A stretch of 64,000 bases of DNA from Natronoglomus mannanivorans (GTDB taxonomy: Archaea > Halobacteriota > Halobacteria > Halobacteriales > Natrialbaceae), in contig JAOPKB010000014.1 in NCBI GenBank assembly GCA_025517485.1, positions 104,896 to 168,895 of the forward strand, in the 5' to 3' direction. This document shows positions 52,385 through 60,260 of this stretch, in pieces; positions within the stretch are counted from its first letter, which is position 1; each line of letters begins with the position of its first letter. The notes beneath the pieces were generated by a model, which saw nothing but the letters and a program-made list of their open reading frames with translations, was not told the origin of the DNA and made no database searches. The position numbers and the translations under genes are program-made.

Positions 52385-54646
52385 ATGAGTAACGACACGA
52401 ACGGGAACGATCCACCCGAAGACGCCTCAGGTGCTCCCGACGAGGAGGGCGAACTGGCGCAAGAAGAAAGGCAAGGACGAGAACAGAGACAGGAGCAAGA
52501 ACAGGAGCGAACACAGCCCCAACGGCAGGGAGATCAATCACCGCTCGCGGACGAGAGCGACCGTCACACCGACGGCGAGGAACCGGCCGACGGCCTCGAG
52601 TCGGTGTCCGGGGAAGAGGAGGGAGCGGAGGACGCGCCCGAAGACGAATCCGAGACCGGTGCAGGGAACGAGGCTGAACGGGAGGAAAACGACGTCGAGA
52701 CCGTCGACGACCTCGGCAGTACGGTCGAGGTCGATCCGGGCGTCGAGATCGACGAGGAGATCGCCGAAGACGACCTGCTCGGCGGCCTCCAGATCGACTC
52801 GTCGGACGACATCACGGTCCCCGATCGACTCGTCGATCAGGTCATCGGACAGGACGAAGCTCGAGATACGATCATCAAGGCGGCCAAGCAGCGCCGCCAC
52901 GTGATGATGATCGGCTCGCCGGGGACCGGCAAGTCGATGCTGGCGAAGGCGATGAGCCAACTCCTCCCGGAGGAGGACCTCCAGGACGTCCTGATCTACC
53001 ACAATCCGGACGACGAAAACGAGCCGAAGGTTCGGACCGTCCCCGCCGGAAAGGGCAGACAGATCGTCGACGTCCACAAGGAGGAGGCCAACAAGCGCAA
53101 CCGGACGCGCACGATCCTGATGTGGGTCATCATCGCGGCCATCATCCTCTATACGATCCTGTCGGCGTCCTCGATCATTCTGGGACTGCTCGCAGCGGGA
53201 GTCGTCTGGCTGATCTTCCGCACACTCAGACAGGGGACCGACACGATAGTGCCGAACATGCTCGTCGACAATGGCGAACAGCGCACCGCGCCCTTCGAGG
53301 ACGCCACCGGCGCCCACGCCGGCGCACTGCTGGGCGACGTCCGTCACGACCCCTTCCAGTCCGGCGGCATGGGGACGCCGAGCCACGAGCGGGTCGAATC
53401 CGGCTCGATCCACAAGTCCAACAAGGGCGTGTTGTTCCTCGACGAGATGAACACGCTCGACATCCCTACCCAGCAGAAGCTGATGACTGCGATCCAGGAG
53501 GGCGAATTCTCGATCACCGGTCAGTCCGAACGCTCCTCGGGTGCGATGGTCCAGACCGAACCCGTCCCCTGTGACTTCGTCATGGTCGCCGCCGGGAACT
53601 TAGACGCGATGGAGAACATGCACCCCGCGCTGCGCTCTCGGATCAAAGGCTACGGCTACGAGGTGTACATGGACGACACCATCGAAGACACCCCCGAAAT
53701 GCGCCGGAAGTACGCCCGCTTCGTCGCCCAGGAAGTCGAACGCGACGGGCGACTCCCACCCTTCGACCGGGAGGCGGTCGAGGAACTCCTCCTCGAGGCC
53801 AGACGTCGCTCGGGCCGAAAGAACCACCTGACGCTGCTCTTTCGCAACCTCGGTGGACTGGTCCGGGTCGCCGGCGACATCGCCCGTGCCGAAGATCGGG
53901 ATTTCACCACCCGCGACGACGTCCTCCAAGCCAAAGATCGCTCGCGCTCGATCGAACAACAGCTGGCCGACGACTACATCGAACGCCGCAAGGACTACGA
54001 ACTCGAGGTCACCGACGACGGCGCCGTCGGCCGCGTCAACGGCCTCGCCGTCATGGGCGAGGACAGCGGTATCATGCTGCCCGTGATGGCCGAGATCGCC
54101 CCCTCACAGGGTGGCGGCGAGGTGATCGCCACCGGGAAGTTAAAGGAGATGGCCGAGGAGTCGGTCCAGAACGTCTCCGCGATCATCAAGAAGTTCTCCG
54201 ACGTCGACCTCTCGGAGAAGGACATCCACATCCAGTTCGTCCAGGCCGGCGACGGCGGCGTCGACGGCGACTCCGCCTCCATCACGGTGGCGACCGCCGT
54301 CATCAGCGCGTTAGAGGACATCCCGGTCGACCAGTCGGTCGCCATGACCGGCTCGCTGTCCGTTCGCGGCGACGTGCTCCCGGTCGGCGGCGTCACCCAC
54401 AAGATCGAAGCCGCCGCCAAAGCCGGCTGTACGACGGTCATCATCCCCAAGTCCAACGAGCAGGACGTGATGATCGAAGACGAGTACGCGGAGATGATCG
54501 AGATCGTCCCCTGTGACAACATCAGCGAGGTGTTAGCGGTCGCCCTCGTGGGTCGACCCGAGACGGACTCGCTGGTCGACCGGCTGAAGTCGATCACCGA
54601 TTCTGCGTTCGACCAACCCGTCGGGTCGAACCCGAGTCCGCAGTAA
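52385..54646 (+). CDS. lonB: ATP-dependent protease LonB
   Basis: 753 residues from ATG 52385. A long acidic Gln/Glu-rich N-terminus (to about 140), AAA+ domain with Walker A MIGSPGTGKSML (177-184) and Walker B GVLFLDEMNTLD, two membrane helices inserted after VDVHKEEANKRNRTR (ILMWVIIAAIILYTILSASS; ILGLLAAGVVWLIFR), and a Lon protease domain with Ser 630 (GVDGDSAS) and Lys 673 (VGGVTHKIEAA), 43 residues apart as in Lon. Membrane-anchored archaeal Lon degrades unfolded and regulatory proteins and is essential in Haloferax. The acidic extension is long for the family. Confidence 0.96.
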   Translation: MSNDTNGNDPPEDASGAPDEEGELAQEERQGREQRQEQEQERTQPQRQGDQSPLADESDRHTDGEEPADGLESVSGEEEGAEDAPEDESETGAGNEAEREENDVETVDDLGSTVEVDPGVEIDEEIAEDDLLGGLQIDSSDDITVPDRLVDQVIGQDEARDTIIKAAKQRRHVMMIGSPGTGKSMLAKAMSQLLPEEDLQDVLIYHNPDDENEPKVRTVPAGKGRQIVDVHKEEANKRNRTRTILMWVIIAAIILYTILSASSIILGLLAAGVVWLIFRTLRQGTDTIVPNMLVDNGEQRTAPFEDATGAHAGALLGDVRHDPFQSGGMGTPSHERVESGSIHKSNKGVLFLDEMNTLDIPTQQKLMTAIQEGEFSITGQSERSSGAMVQTEPVPCDFVMVAAGNLDAMENMHPALRSRIKGYGYEVYMDDTIEDTPEMRRKYARFVAQEVERDGRLPPFDREAVEELLLEARRRSGRKNHLTLLFRNLGGLVRVAGDIARAEDRDFTTRDDVLQAKDRSRSIEQQLADDYIERRKDYELEVTDDGAVGRVNGLAVMGEDSGIMLPVMAEIAPSQGGGEVIATGKLKEMAEESVQNVSAIIKKFSDVDLSEKDIHIQFVQAGDGGVDGDSASITVATAVISALEDIPVDQSVAMTGSLSVRGDVLPVGGVTHKIEAAAKAGCTTVIIPKSNEQDVMIEDEYAEMIEIVPCDNISEVLAVALVGRPETDSLVDRLKSITDSAFDQPVGSNPSPQ

Positions 54647-54701
54647 CTGGCTCGAGGGGGTCGGGGTCAGGAATACGAGTTTTCTCTTCGGAGGAACGGG
54701 G

Positions 54702-55169
54702 TCAATTGCCGAGAAACCGATTCAATCTGGTAAATTCGTCGGGCGAGAGGATCACCTCGGTATCGAACGCATCGAATCGATTGAAGTCGTCGTCGATCGT
54801 CAATACAGTGTTCACTCCTTCGTCGATTGCGACCTGTGCATAGTACCCATCCCACCCGTCCACATTTGCCTCACTCGATCGAGAAAAACCATCTCGAACG
54901 ACGTCGGCGGGCATCTTATCGTACCAGTGGATCCGTTTTGCATCCATGAAATTTTGCAACAGTCGGGACGCATCTGTGTTCGACTGCCCGTAGTACGTCG
55001 TCAGGACGGTATGCGCGCCAAATAGTGCAGGATATGGCACGACGGCAGCGATGTCACCAGCGATAGCATCTCGGACGTACGAAAGTGCAGCATCACGAAC
55101 TGGCGTTTCTGTGTGTGCGAGCGCAATTACACCAACATCGAAAAGATACGGACCGCTCGCGTCACTCAT
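54702..55169 (-). CDS. PIN-domain toxin (VapC-like), second module
   Basis: 155 residues from ATG 55169 (MSDASGPYLFDVGVIALAHT). Acidic active-site positions: D in LFDVGVIALAH, E/D in VDGWDGYYAQVAIDEGVNTV and D in LTIDDDFNRFD. Putative Mg2+-dependent RNase. Its start overlaps the antitoxin end by 8 bp. Only distantly similar to the PIN protein at 28845. Confidence 0.83.
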   Translation of the reverse strand: MSDASGPYLFDVGVIALAHTETPVRDAALSYVRDAIAGDIAAVVPYPALFGAHTVLTTYYGQSNTDASRLLQNFMDAKRIHWYDKMPADVVRDGFSRSSEANVDGWDGYYAQVAIDEGVNTVLTIDDDFNRFDAFDTEVILSPDEFTRLNRFLGN

Positions 55170-55446
55170 CGCTGTTTGTCTCTGCTCCTCTTCGAACAGC
55201 AGCCCGGTGCTTCTGGGCAGTTGGGTCCTCCTCTTCGTCGATCGGCGTCGTCTCTCCTCGTTCTGAAGCCGCTTCCGCAACGAGATGGTCCATGCGTTCG
55301 ATAATCTGTTCGGGGTTGTCTTCCGGTTCAACGACCGCCTTTCCACCCTCCTCGTGAATTTCTACTTCTGTTCCGGGTGTTAGCCCGAGACGCTCTCGAA
55401 CGTCTTGTGGCAAGACGACTCGTCCTTTCGAATCGACCGTGACCAT
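55162..55446 (-). CDS. AbrB-type antitoxin, second module
   Basis: 94 residues. MVTVDSKGRVVLPQDVRERL GLTPGTEVEIHEEGGKAVVE is a canonical AbrB hairpin dimer; the acidic C-terminus (PEQIIERMDHLVAEAASERG) should contact the PIN toxin. Antitoxin first, toxin second with overlap, as in the module at 28845-29605. Confidence 0.88.
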   Translation of the reverse strand: MVTVDSKGRVVLPQDVRERLGLTPGTEVEIHEEGGKAVVEPEDNPEQIIERMDHLVAEAASERGETTPIDEEEDPTAQKHRAAVRRGAETNSDE

Positions 55447-55556
55447 ACTCCCACTTTTAGTGGGAACGATTATAACCGTTCGGGATGGATTCTGATTCCA
55501 TCCGTCAAACTGAAGAGAGAAACGCTATCGCCAACGGTTCTTCAGGATCGATGCTC

Positions 55557-55700
55557 GCTCTCGGTCGGAACCCGCGTCGTCAGGTAGTCGTTTCGAGGAC
55601 TGGGTCGTCGTCACGTAGTCGCCGGTCGAAATGAGGACGAGTTCGTCGACGCCGGCGCCAACGAACGGGTCGATGCGCTCGAGCGTCCAGCGACGGTCTC
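55557..55700 (-). pseudogene. Decayed C-terminal fragment of an LLM oxidoreductase
   Basis: On the minus strand a frame reads RRWTLERIDPFVGAGVDELV then LISTGDYVTTTQ, aligning with AIDRIEVFADAGVDNLV and LIPTGDYEETM at the end of the F420-type gene at 51074. The matching DNA, TAGTCGCCGGTCG.AATGAGGACGAG, is nearly the same at both sites. No start or catalytic part is present. Confidence 0.7.
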
Positions 55701-55723
55701 CTCGTCTCTCTCCGCTCGAGGAC

Positions 55724-55999
55724 CTATCCCTCGAGTTCGTGTCGCCGTCGCCGGACGTCTCCGAGCTGGCGTCTGCACTCGAGAGAGACGGCGAGTGCGA
55801 CAGCTGTACTGACGACGAGCGCCGGGAGGAGCGCGACGATGGCGATCGCATCGAGCCCGAACAGGCCCGGGACGAGTGATGCGAGGGCGTGGTGGGTCTC
55901 TGGCGGGAGACCGAGGAGCGTGTGCGTGAGGACGGCGGCGACTGTGCTCCCGACGGCCGCCGTAGCGGCGATCAGCGCTCGTCTCGTCGCGGGGTGCAT
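55724..55999 (-). CDS. Small membrane protein
   Basis: 91 residues from ATG 55999 (MHPATRRALIAATAAVGSTV). Two hydrophobic segments (ALIAATAAVGSTVAAVLTHT and LDAIAIVALLPALVVSTAVA) around LLGLPPETHHALASLVPGLF, and a basic C-terminus (ECRRQLGDVRRRRHELEG). The frame runs on upstream to 56257 but is not coding there. Function unknown. Confidence 0.6.
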   Translation of the reverse strand: MHPATRRALIAATAAVGSTVAAVLTHTLLGLPPETHHALASLVPGLFGLDAIAIVALLPALVVSTAVALAVSLECRRQLGDVRRRRHELEG

Positions 56000-56172
56000 C
56001 TGTCGACTATCCTCGAGGAGGGCGGGATAAGCTTTGTGCGTCGGCTCGAGGGGAACTGGGACGGGGTCGCGGAAGCCCTCGCTTCGCTGGCCCCTATCGT
56101 CGGCTGCCGATATCTCGTCGAGGCCATCGTCGGCGAATCCGGTCGACTCCGTCGGATTTCGGTACAGAAATT

Positions 56173-56214
56173 CGAGGAGAAAGCCCACGACTGACGTCGT
56201 GGGGAAAATCAGGT
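56173..56214 (+). repeat. Solo right end of a tnpB element
   Basis: TCGAGGAGAAAGCCCACGAC, a loop, GTCGTGGGGAAAATCAGG. The GAGGAGAAAGCCC lead and the GTCGTGGG stem (56184-56203) match intact element ends, with a slightly altered tip (ATCA for GTCAA). No transposase nearby. Confidence 0.6.
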
Positions 56215-56294
56215 GCCGAGACGGTGTATCAATCACACTCACAGTCATCGCGACCACAGACGCGCTTTATCCGTGAGAATGGGGTTCTTGGAGT

Positions 56295-56813
56295 ATGGAT
56301 CGCGGACTCGTCACACTCGCTGGAACGGAAACTGGGGCCGCCCTTCTGAAAGAGGCGGCCGAACACGCGAGGGGAGCGAACGCAGACCTCGTTCTTCTCT
56401 CGACGTTCACCCGGGAAGAGGCCGATCACGATCTCGAGGTCCTCAACCGAATCGAGACGTCCGAGCACGGTCAGTTCGGTGAACTGATGAGTACGGAACT
56501 CGCCGAGGAGGTCGGCGAACAGATCGCCCGCAGCGTGCTCTCGGCGTACGACGTCGAGTACACGGTCGTCGGGGCGATCACGGACCACCGGATCGGCCGC
56601 CGAATCATCGACGAAGCCGAGCGTCGTGACTGCGATCACGTCTTTCTCTTGGGCAAGCCACACTCGCGGATCGAAAATCTCGGCGAGGCGGCGCGCCGGG
56701 TGGTTCGCCACTTCGACGGGTTCACCACGATCGGCAGAGAACGCAATCCCGAGCGACACTTCGCGCGCCTTCGCGGAACCGGAAGTGACTACGAAGTCGT
56801 GATCAACGACTGA
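56295..56813 (+). CDS. Universal stress protein (UspA-like)
   Basis: 172 residues. MDRGLVTLAGTETGAALLKE opens a Rossmann-like Usp fold; RGANADLVLLSTFTREEADH, VEYTVVGAITDHRIGRRIID, and CDHVFLLGKPHSRIENLGEA follow the family's strand-helix order. The usual ATP loop GxxGxxxxxxxxxG(S/T) is only partly present (LGKPHSRIENLGEAA), so nucleotide binding is uncertain. Probably stress-induced; role not established. Confidence 0.85.
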   Translation: MDRGLVTLAGTETGAALLKEAAEHARGANADLVLLSTFTREEADHDLEVLNRIETSEHGQFGELMSTELAEEVGEQIARSVLSAYDVEYTVVGAITDHRIGRRIIDEAERRDCDHVFLLGKPHSRIENLGEAARRVVRHFDGFTTIGRERNPERHFARLRGTGSDYEVVIND

Positions 56814-56816
56814 TTT

Positions 56817-56866
56817 CTCAAGGAACGAGCGGCGTTAGCCGCGAGTGAGTAGGTCGGGTAGTTCAC
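56817..56866 (-). repeat. Solo element end of the GTGAACTACCC type
   Basis: On the minus strand: GTGAACTACCCGACCTACTC, ACTCGCGGC-TAAC-GCCGC hairpin, TCGTTCCTTGAG. It starts 4 bp after the universal stress protein stop. The same arrangement is at the right window edge (63948-64000), so it is a repeated mobile-element terminus, of a different subfamily from the GTCGTGGG hairpins. Confidence 0.6.
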
Positions 56867-57037
56867 CCTTCGGATGTCTGCTGTGGTCCGTGGTATCGAC
56901 ACCCCCGCGTCACACGGGTGTCTGACTGAGTTTCTTGGTGCACGACGGTGAGGCAAGTACTCACCATCATGTCCGAGCGTCCGACGACGACAACCCGCGA
57001 CGATCGTCTCGCACCGAGCCGAGGGAGGGTCTGATCC

Positions 57038-57376
57038 ATGTCGACGACAGCCGGTGACGAGGTGGTGTCCGGTGTCGATCTCCTCGAGTCCGTTCGCACG
57101 TGGATCGCCTACGCCCTCACCGTGGTCCTTCCGGGAGCAGGCCACCTCTACGTCGGACAGTGGAAACGCGGACTCGCCTGGATCGCGCTCTGTCTTGGCT
57201 CGGTCGTGTTTCTCAGCACCGGCGCGATCGTCACCGAACGGACGGCCCTCGAGCCGATCCTCGTTACCGTGGTCGGACTCGAGAGCGTCGCCTTCGCGGA
57301 TATCGCGTTTCCACTCGCCGTGCTCGTCCTCAGCGTCGTCGATCTCCACACGCTCGTCGTCCTCGACGACGAGTGA
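57038..57376 (+). CDS. Small membrane protein with PGAGHLYVGQ motif
   Basis: 112 residues. VRTWIAYALTVVLPGAGHLY VGQWKRGLAWIALCLGSVVF resembles the TM2-like 'PGxGHxYxGxxxRG' hairpin, followed by VTERTALEPILVTVVGLESV and FPLAVLVLSVVDLHTLVVLD, four helices in all. A purine-rich GAGGGAGGG eight bases upstream is a good ribosome-binding site. TM2-type proteins are of unknown function. Confidence 0.75.
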   Translation: MSTTAGDEVVSGVDLLESVRTWIAYALTVVLPGAGHLYVGQWKRGLAWIALCLGSVVFLSTGAIVTERTALEPILVTVVGLESVAFADIAFPLAVLVLSVVDLHTLVVLDDE

Positions 57377-57463
57377 TCGGCACCCATCTCTCGGTCACTG
57401 ACCGTCGAACGTCGTTCGACAGTCTCGTCGAGACCGGAAGCTGAGCCCTCGAGAGGACGGTGA

Positions 57464-57523
57464 CGCCCCTACTTCGAGAGACCGGAAGACCAGCGATCGC
57501 TCGGGAATCTCGAAGTAGGGGCG
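57464..57523. repeat. Perfect 16-bp inverted repeat, 28-bp loop
   Basis: CGCCCCTACTTCGAGA (57464-57479) and its exact complement TCTCGAAGTAGGGGCG (57508-57523). It lies between two + strand genes, 87 bp after the first stop. There is no T run, so a simple terminator is unlikely; a mini-element, an operator pair or an RNA hairpin are options. Confidence 0.8.
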
Positions 57524-57628
57524 ACGTCGACGCATCGATGTCGATAGGGCCGACACCGTTATCATCGTACCAGACCTGAACTGTGTGAGCGTTCGGACCG
57601 ACTCGTCCCCCCGAGCCCTCCATCGATC

Positions 57629-57847
57629 ATGGAACCCACTCCTCCCTCGAACTCCTCCGATGACCCGACGACCGCGTTCGAAAACGACCTTGGAGAGTTG
57701 ATCCTCGCTGCCTACGGTCGCGGCGCAGCTATCGAAGACACGTGGAAGATCGACGGTCCCGTCTCCGACGCCCCGAACTGGCGCGTGACGATCGAGAAAG
57801 TCCCTCCCGAGGACCTCACGTACGACCCGACGATTCTCGAAGAGTGA
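57629..57847 (+). CDS. Small acidic haloarchaeal protein
   Basis: 72 residues: MEPTPPSNSSDDPTTAFEND, LGELILAAYGRGAAIEDTWK, IDGPVSDAPNWRVTIEKVPP. The central helix followed by a DAPNWRVTIE strand is seen in short haloarchaeal proteins of unknown function. Composition is typical of real genes here. Confidence 0.6.
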   Translation: MEPTPPSNSSDDPTTAFENDLGELILAAYGRGAAIEDTWKIDGPVSDAPNWRVTIEKVPPEDLTYDPTILEE

Positions 57848-58165
57848 GCGGGACGTGGTGCTCTCGTGCCGACTGTCGATAGTACCCACCCATCATACGA
57901 CTGTCGTACGATCGAGTGATAAACCGTTTCAGTTGTTGCGATAGTCTTCAGCGATCTCACCGGCCGAAAACCTCGAGGATTACACGACATTGAGGAGAAA
58001 GCCCGCGACTTCAGTCCAGGGAGTGATCACTCACCTAGTACGCTTCCGGGAGGTGAAGTTTTATGTGTGGTATTAACACACACGACAGTAGACGTACTCT
58101 GCTCGAGTCGATTCGCGGGAGGTCGTCGATCGGGTCGCCGTGCGAGTACAGTACACCGAACGATC
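57848..58165. other. Intergenic region with degenerate element end
   Basis: 318 bp. 57991-58023 (TTGAGGAGAAAGCCCGCGAC...CAGTCCAGGG) is a decayed copy of the tnpB right end with broken stem pairing. Otherwise only the promoter region of the gene at 58166 is expected here. Confidence 0.5.
57991..58023 (+). repeat. Degenerate solo tnpB-element right end
   Basis: GAGGAGAAAGCCCGCGACTT is shared with the ends at 44116 and 56173; the second stem arm CAGTCCAGGGAG has lost complementarity at two positions. An older footprint than the others. Confidence 0.5.
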
Positions 58166-58522
58166 ATGATGCCGAAAACTCGAGATCCGAATCAGTCCGA
58201 CGAAGACCGCCACGAGATCACGCCGACGCAGTTGTTCACGGCTTTTTCACACGAACGCCGACAGCAGACGCTGGCGTATCTAGCGCAGAAACCGGCGGCG
58301 ATCGCACTCGGCGACCTCGCCGAGTACATCGCGATCAAGGAGGAACGGCCCTCCTACGAGTGGTACGAGCGGGTGCTCACCGAGTTGGCGCACAGCCACC
58401 TCCCGCACTTGCAGGATGCGGGACTCGTACACTACGACGCGGCGGACGAAACCGTCGAATTAGCCGTCGATCGACGTGTCGTGGCTCCGTATCTGCGGCT
58501 TGCCGGCTACGACGACGCTTGA
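58166..58522 (+). CDS. DUF7344-like winged-helix protein
   Basis: 118 residues from ATG 58166 (MMPKTRDPNQSDEDRHEITP). TPTQLFTAFSHERRQQTLAY L...IALGDLAEYIAIKEE and VLTELAHSHLPHLQDAGLVH YDAADETVEL form the haloarchaeal winged helix found in many single-domain regulators. The stop TGA (58520-58522) lies inside the 51-bp element scar, so the original C-terminus may have been longer. Confidence 0.8.
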   Translation: MMPKTRDPNQSDEDRHEITPTQLFTAFSHERRQQTLAYLAQKPAAIALGDLAEYIAIKEERPSYEWYERVLTELAHSHLPHLQDAGLVHYDAADETVELAVDRRVVAPYLRLAGYDDA

Positions 58523-58569
58523 CCTCCTCCCACGACTGAAGTCGTGGGCTCTCTCCTGCGTTCTCTGTA
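58519..58569 (-). repeat. 51-bp one-hairpin relic of a tnpB element
   Basis: Minus strand: TACAGAGAACGCAGGAGAG, the left tip of the element at 15089-16783, then one CCCACGACTTCAGTCGTGGG hairpin, then AGGAGGTCAA, its right tip. It looks like both ends fused through the shared hairpin after loss of everything between. It supplies the stop codon of the gene at 58166. Confidence 0.7.
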
Positions 58570-58666
58570 GGCGCGGGCGACTGCGAGATGCACGACCTGT
58601 GTCACTGGGACCTCGTCGAGAGCTCGAACCGCGTTCGCTATTGTCCGTCGTTTAACAGGATTTTCT

Positions 58667-59764
58667 TCAGTCGTTACGACGGGGTCTGTCCCGCCGTCTA
58701 CAGACGAGTTCGTCGGCGGTCCGGACCGCGTCGGCGACCCGTTCGGGCGAGGGGTCGACTGGCTCCTGTCCCATCCCATGTTCGCACGCGAGTTCGCCGA
58801 CTCGAGCGAGGTCGTCGTCTGTGACGCCGATCTCGTCGAGGGTGACGTCCAGCCCGACGTCGAAGACGACCTCGAGTGCGGCCTCGAGCACCTCGGGGTC
58901 GCGGTCTTGCACGAGGAGTTCGACGATGGTTCCGAACGCGACCAGCAGACCGTGTGGTTCGCGGACGCCGACGTTGGTGAGACCGGTCTGGACCGCGTGA
59001 GCACCGGCCGTCCCGGCGCTCTCGAAGCCCAGCCCCGACAGCAGCGTGTTCGCTTCGACGATCCGCTCGACCGCCGGCGTGACCGCGTTTCGTTCGACGG
59101 CTGCGAGCGCGTCGGGGCCGTGGTCTTCGACCCGACGGTACGCCCGTTCGGCGATGTCGACCGCGGCGAACGCAGATCGCCCGCCTGCGTCGGTTTTCCC
59201 GCCGGAGGCGGCGACCGCTTGCGCCTCGAAGTGGGTCGCCATCGCATCGCCCATTCCGTGGGCGAGAAAGCGTGCGGGCGCGTCGGCGACGACGGCCGTA
59301 TCGACCAGCACGAGCTCCGGGTTGCGGTCGCGGTGGAGCACCTCCTGGAAGTTCCCTGCCTCGTCGTAGACCACTGCGACCGTGCTCGTGGGAGCGTCCG
59401 TACTCGCGATGGTCGGGACGACCGCCAGCAGCGTGTCGGTCCGGTGGGCGACCGCGGTGGCGACGTCCATCGCGACGCCACCGCCGACGCCGACCACGAG
59501 GTCCGCATCGGTCTTCCGGACCCGTTCAGTCTGCTCGTCGATGACCGCGTGAGTGCACATTCCGACCTCTGACGTGATCGCGCCAACTTCCGTTTCTGCT
59601 GCGTCGAGACCGGTCACAACCTCGTCTTCGACCGTCGAAAGCGCCGTCTCCCCACCGAGGACGTACGCGCGGTCGGCGTCGAGAGTCGCGAACTCTTCGC
59701 CGGCGGACTCGAGGACACCGGCACCCTGAACGTACGCTCCGGGAGCGATGAATCGCTGGTGCAT
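58667..59764 (-). CDS. gldA: Glycerol dehydrogenase (iron-containing ADH family)
   Basis: 365 residues from ATG 59764 (MHQRFIAPGAYVQGAGVLES). NAD-binding ADLVVGVGGGVAMDVATAVA, substrate region VVPTIASTDAPTSTVAVVYD, metal ligands D in PARFLAHGMGDAMATHFEAQ, H in GTAGAHAVQTGLT and H in REPHGLLVAFG. These are GldA hallmarks rather than those of glycerol-1-phosphate dehydrogenase. It oxidises glycerol to dihydroxyacetone with NAD; glycerol is a main carbon source in hypersaline water. The HalOD1-like frame reads over its 5' end on the same strand. Confidence 0.9.
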   Translation of the reverse strand: MHQRFIAPGAYVQGAGVLESAGEEFATLDADRAYVLGGETALSTVEDEVVTGLDAAETEVGAITSEVGMCTHAVIDEQTERVRKTDADLVVGVGGGVAMDVATAVAHRTDTLLAVVPTIASTDAPTSTVAVVYDEAGNFQEVLHRDRNPELVLVDTAVVADAPARFLAHGMGDAMATHFEAQAVAASGGKTDAGGRSAFAAVDIAERAYRRVEDHGPDALAAVERNAVTPAVERIVEANTLLSGLGFESAGTAGAHAVQTGLTNVGVREPHGLLVAFGTIVELLVQDRDPEVLEAALEVVFDVGLDVTLDEIGVTDDDLARVGELACEHGMGQEPVDPSPERVADAVRTADELVCRRRDRPRRND

Positions 59765-60260
59765 CCTCGAGCGTTGCACAGCCACCGAATAAAGTGTTCT
59801 GTCGCTCGTCCGTTCGACGGCTACGATCGTTCTCGAGGAGTTGTGCCGTCTCGATCCGTTCTCGAGCCACTCGCCGTCCTCTTTCGGCGTCACTCGATAT
59901 CGATCGCTCCGTCCCCCACAGTCTCACGATCATCCCTCCCGTGGTGAATTTCACCAGCGTCTCCCCTTCCACATGCTCCTGGAACAATCGATCGAGCGCA
60001 TCGGGATTGGTGTCGTCGTATAACCGGAACTCGGCATCGACGAGGGTGTCCGCACGCTGTTCGTCGATCAACTCGAGTACCGCCTCACTCACCGGCCGAT
60101 CATCGTCCGGATAGTACCGGTCACGTTCTCCACTGCTGTTCGTACTGAGCCCTCGGTTGTCATCCGTTATCGAAGAGGATCGTTCTCGAGGACGAGGGCC
60201 GGTAACGGTGATTCTCTTTGCGTCGTCGATCTCGCCTCCCGGAAAAAGAACCGGATTCAT
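59526..60260 (-). CDS. HalOD1-domain protein with run-on C-terminus
   Basis: From ATG 60260 the first 120 residues are coherent: a disordered start, then VSEAVLELIDEQRADTLVDA, FRLYDDTNPDALDRLFQEHV and ETLVKFTTGGMIVRLWGTER, the haloarchaeal output domain HalOD1. After about residue 125 it becomes Arg-rich and then passes through gldA out of frame to 59526, so the proper stop has been lost, probably by an indel near 59880-59900. HalOD1 proteins are thought to act in signal transduction; most are uncharacterised. Confidence 0.5.
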   Translation of the reverse strand: MNPVLFPGGEIDDAKRITVTGPRPRERSSSITDDNRGLSTNSSGERDRYYPDDDRPVSEAVLELIDEQRADTLVDAEFRLYDDTNPDALDRLFQEHVEGETLVKFTTGGMIVRLWGTERSISSDAERGRRVARERIETAQLLENDRSRRTDERQNTLFGGCATLEDAPAIHRSRSVRSGCRCPRVRRRRVRDSRRRPRVRPRWGDGAFDGRRRGCDRSRRSRNGSWRDHVRGRNVHSRGHRRAD

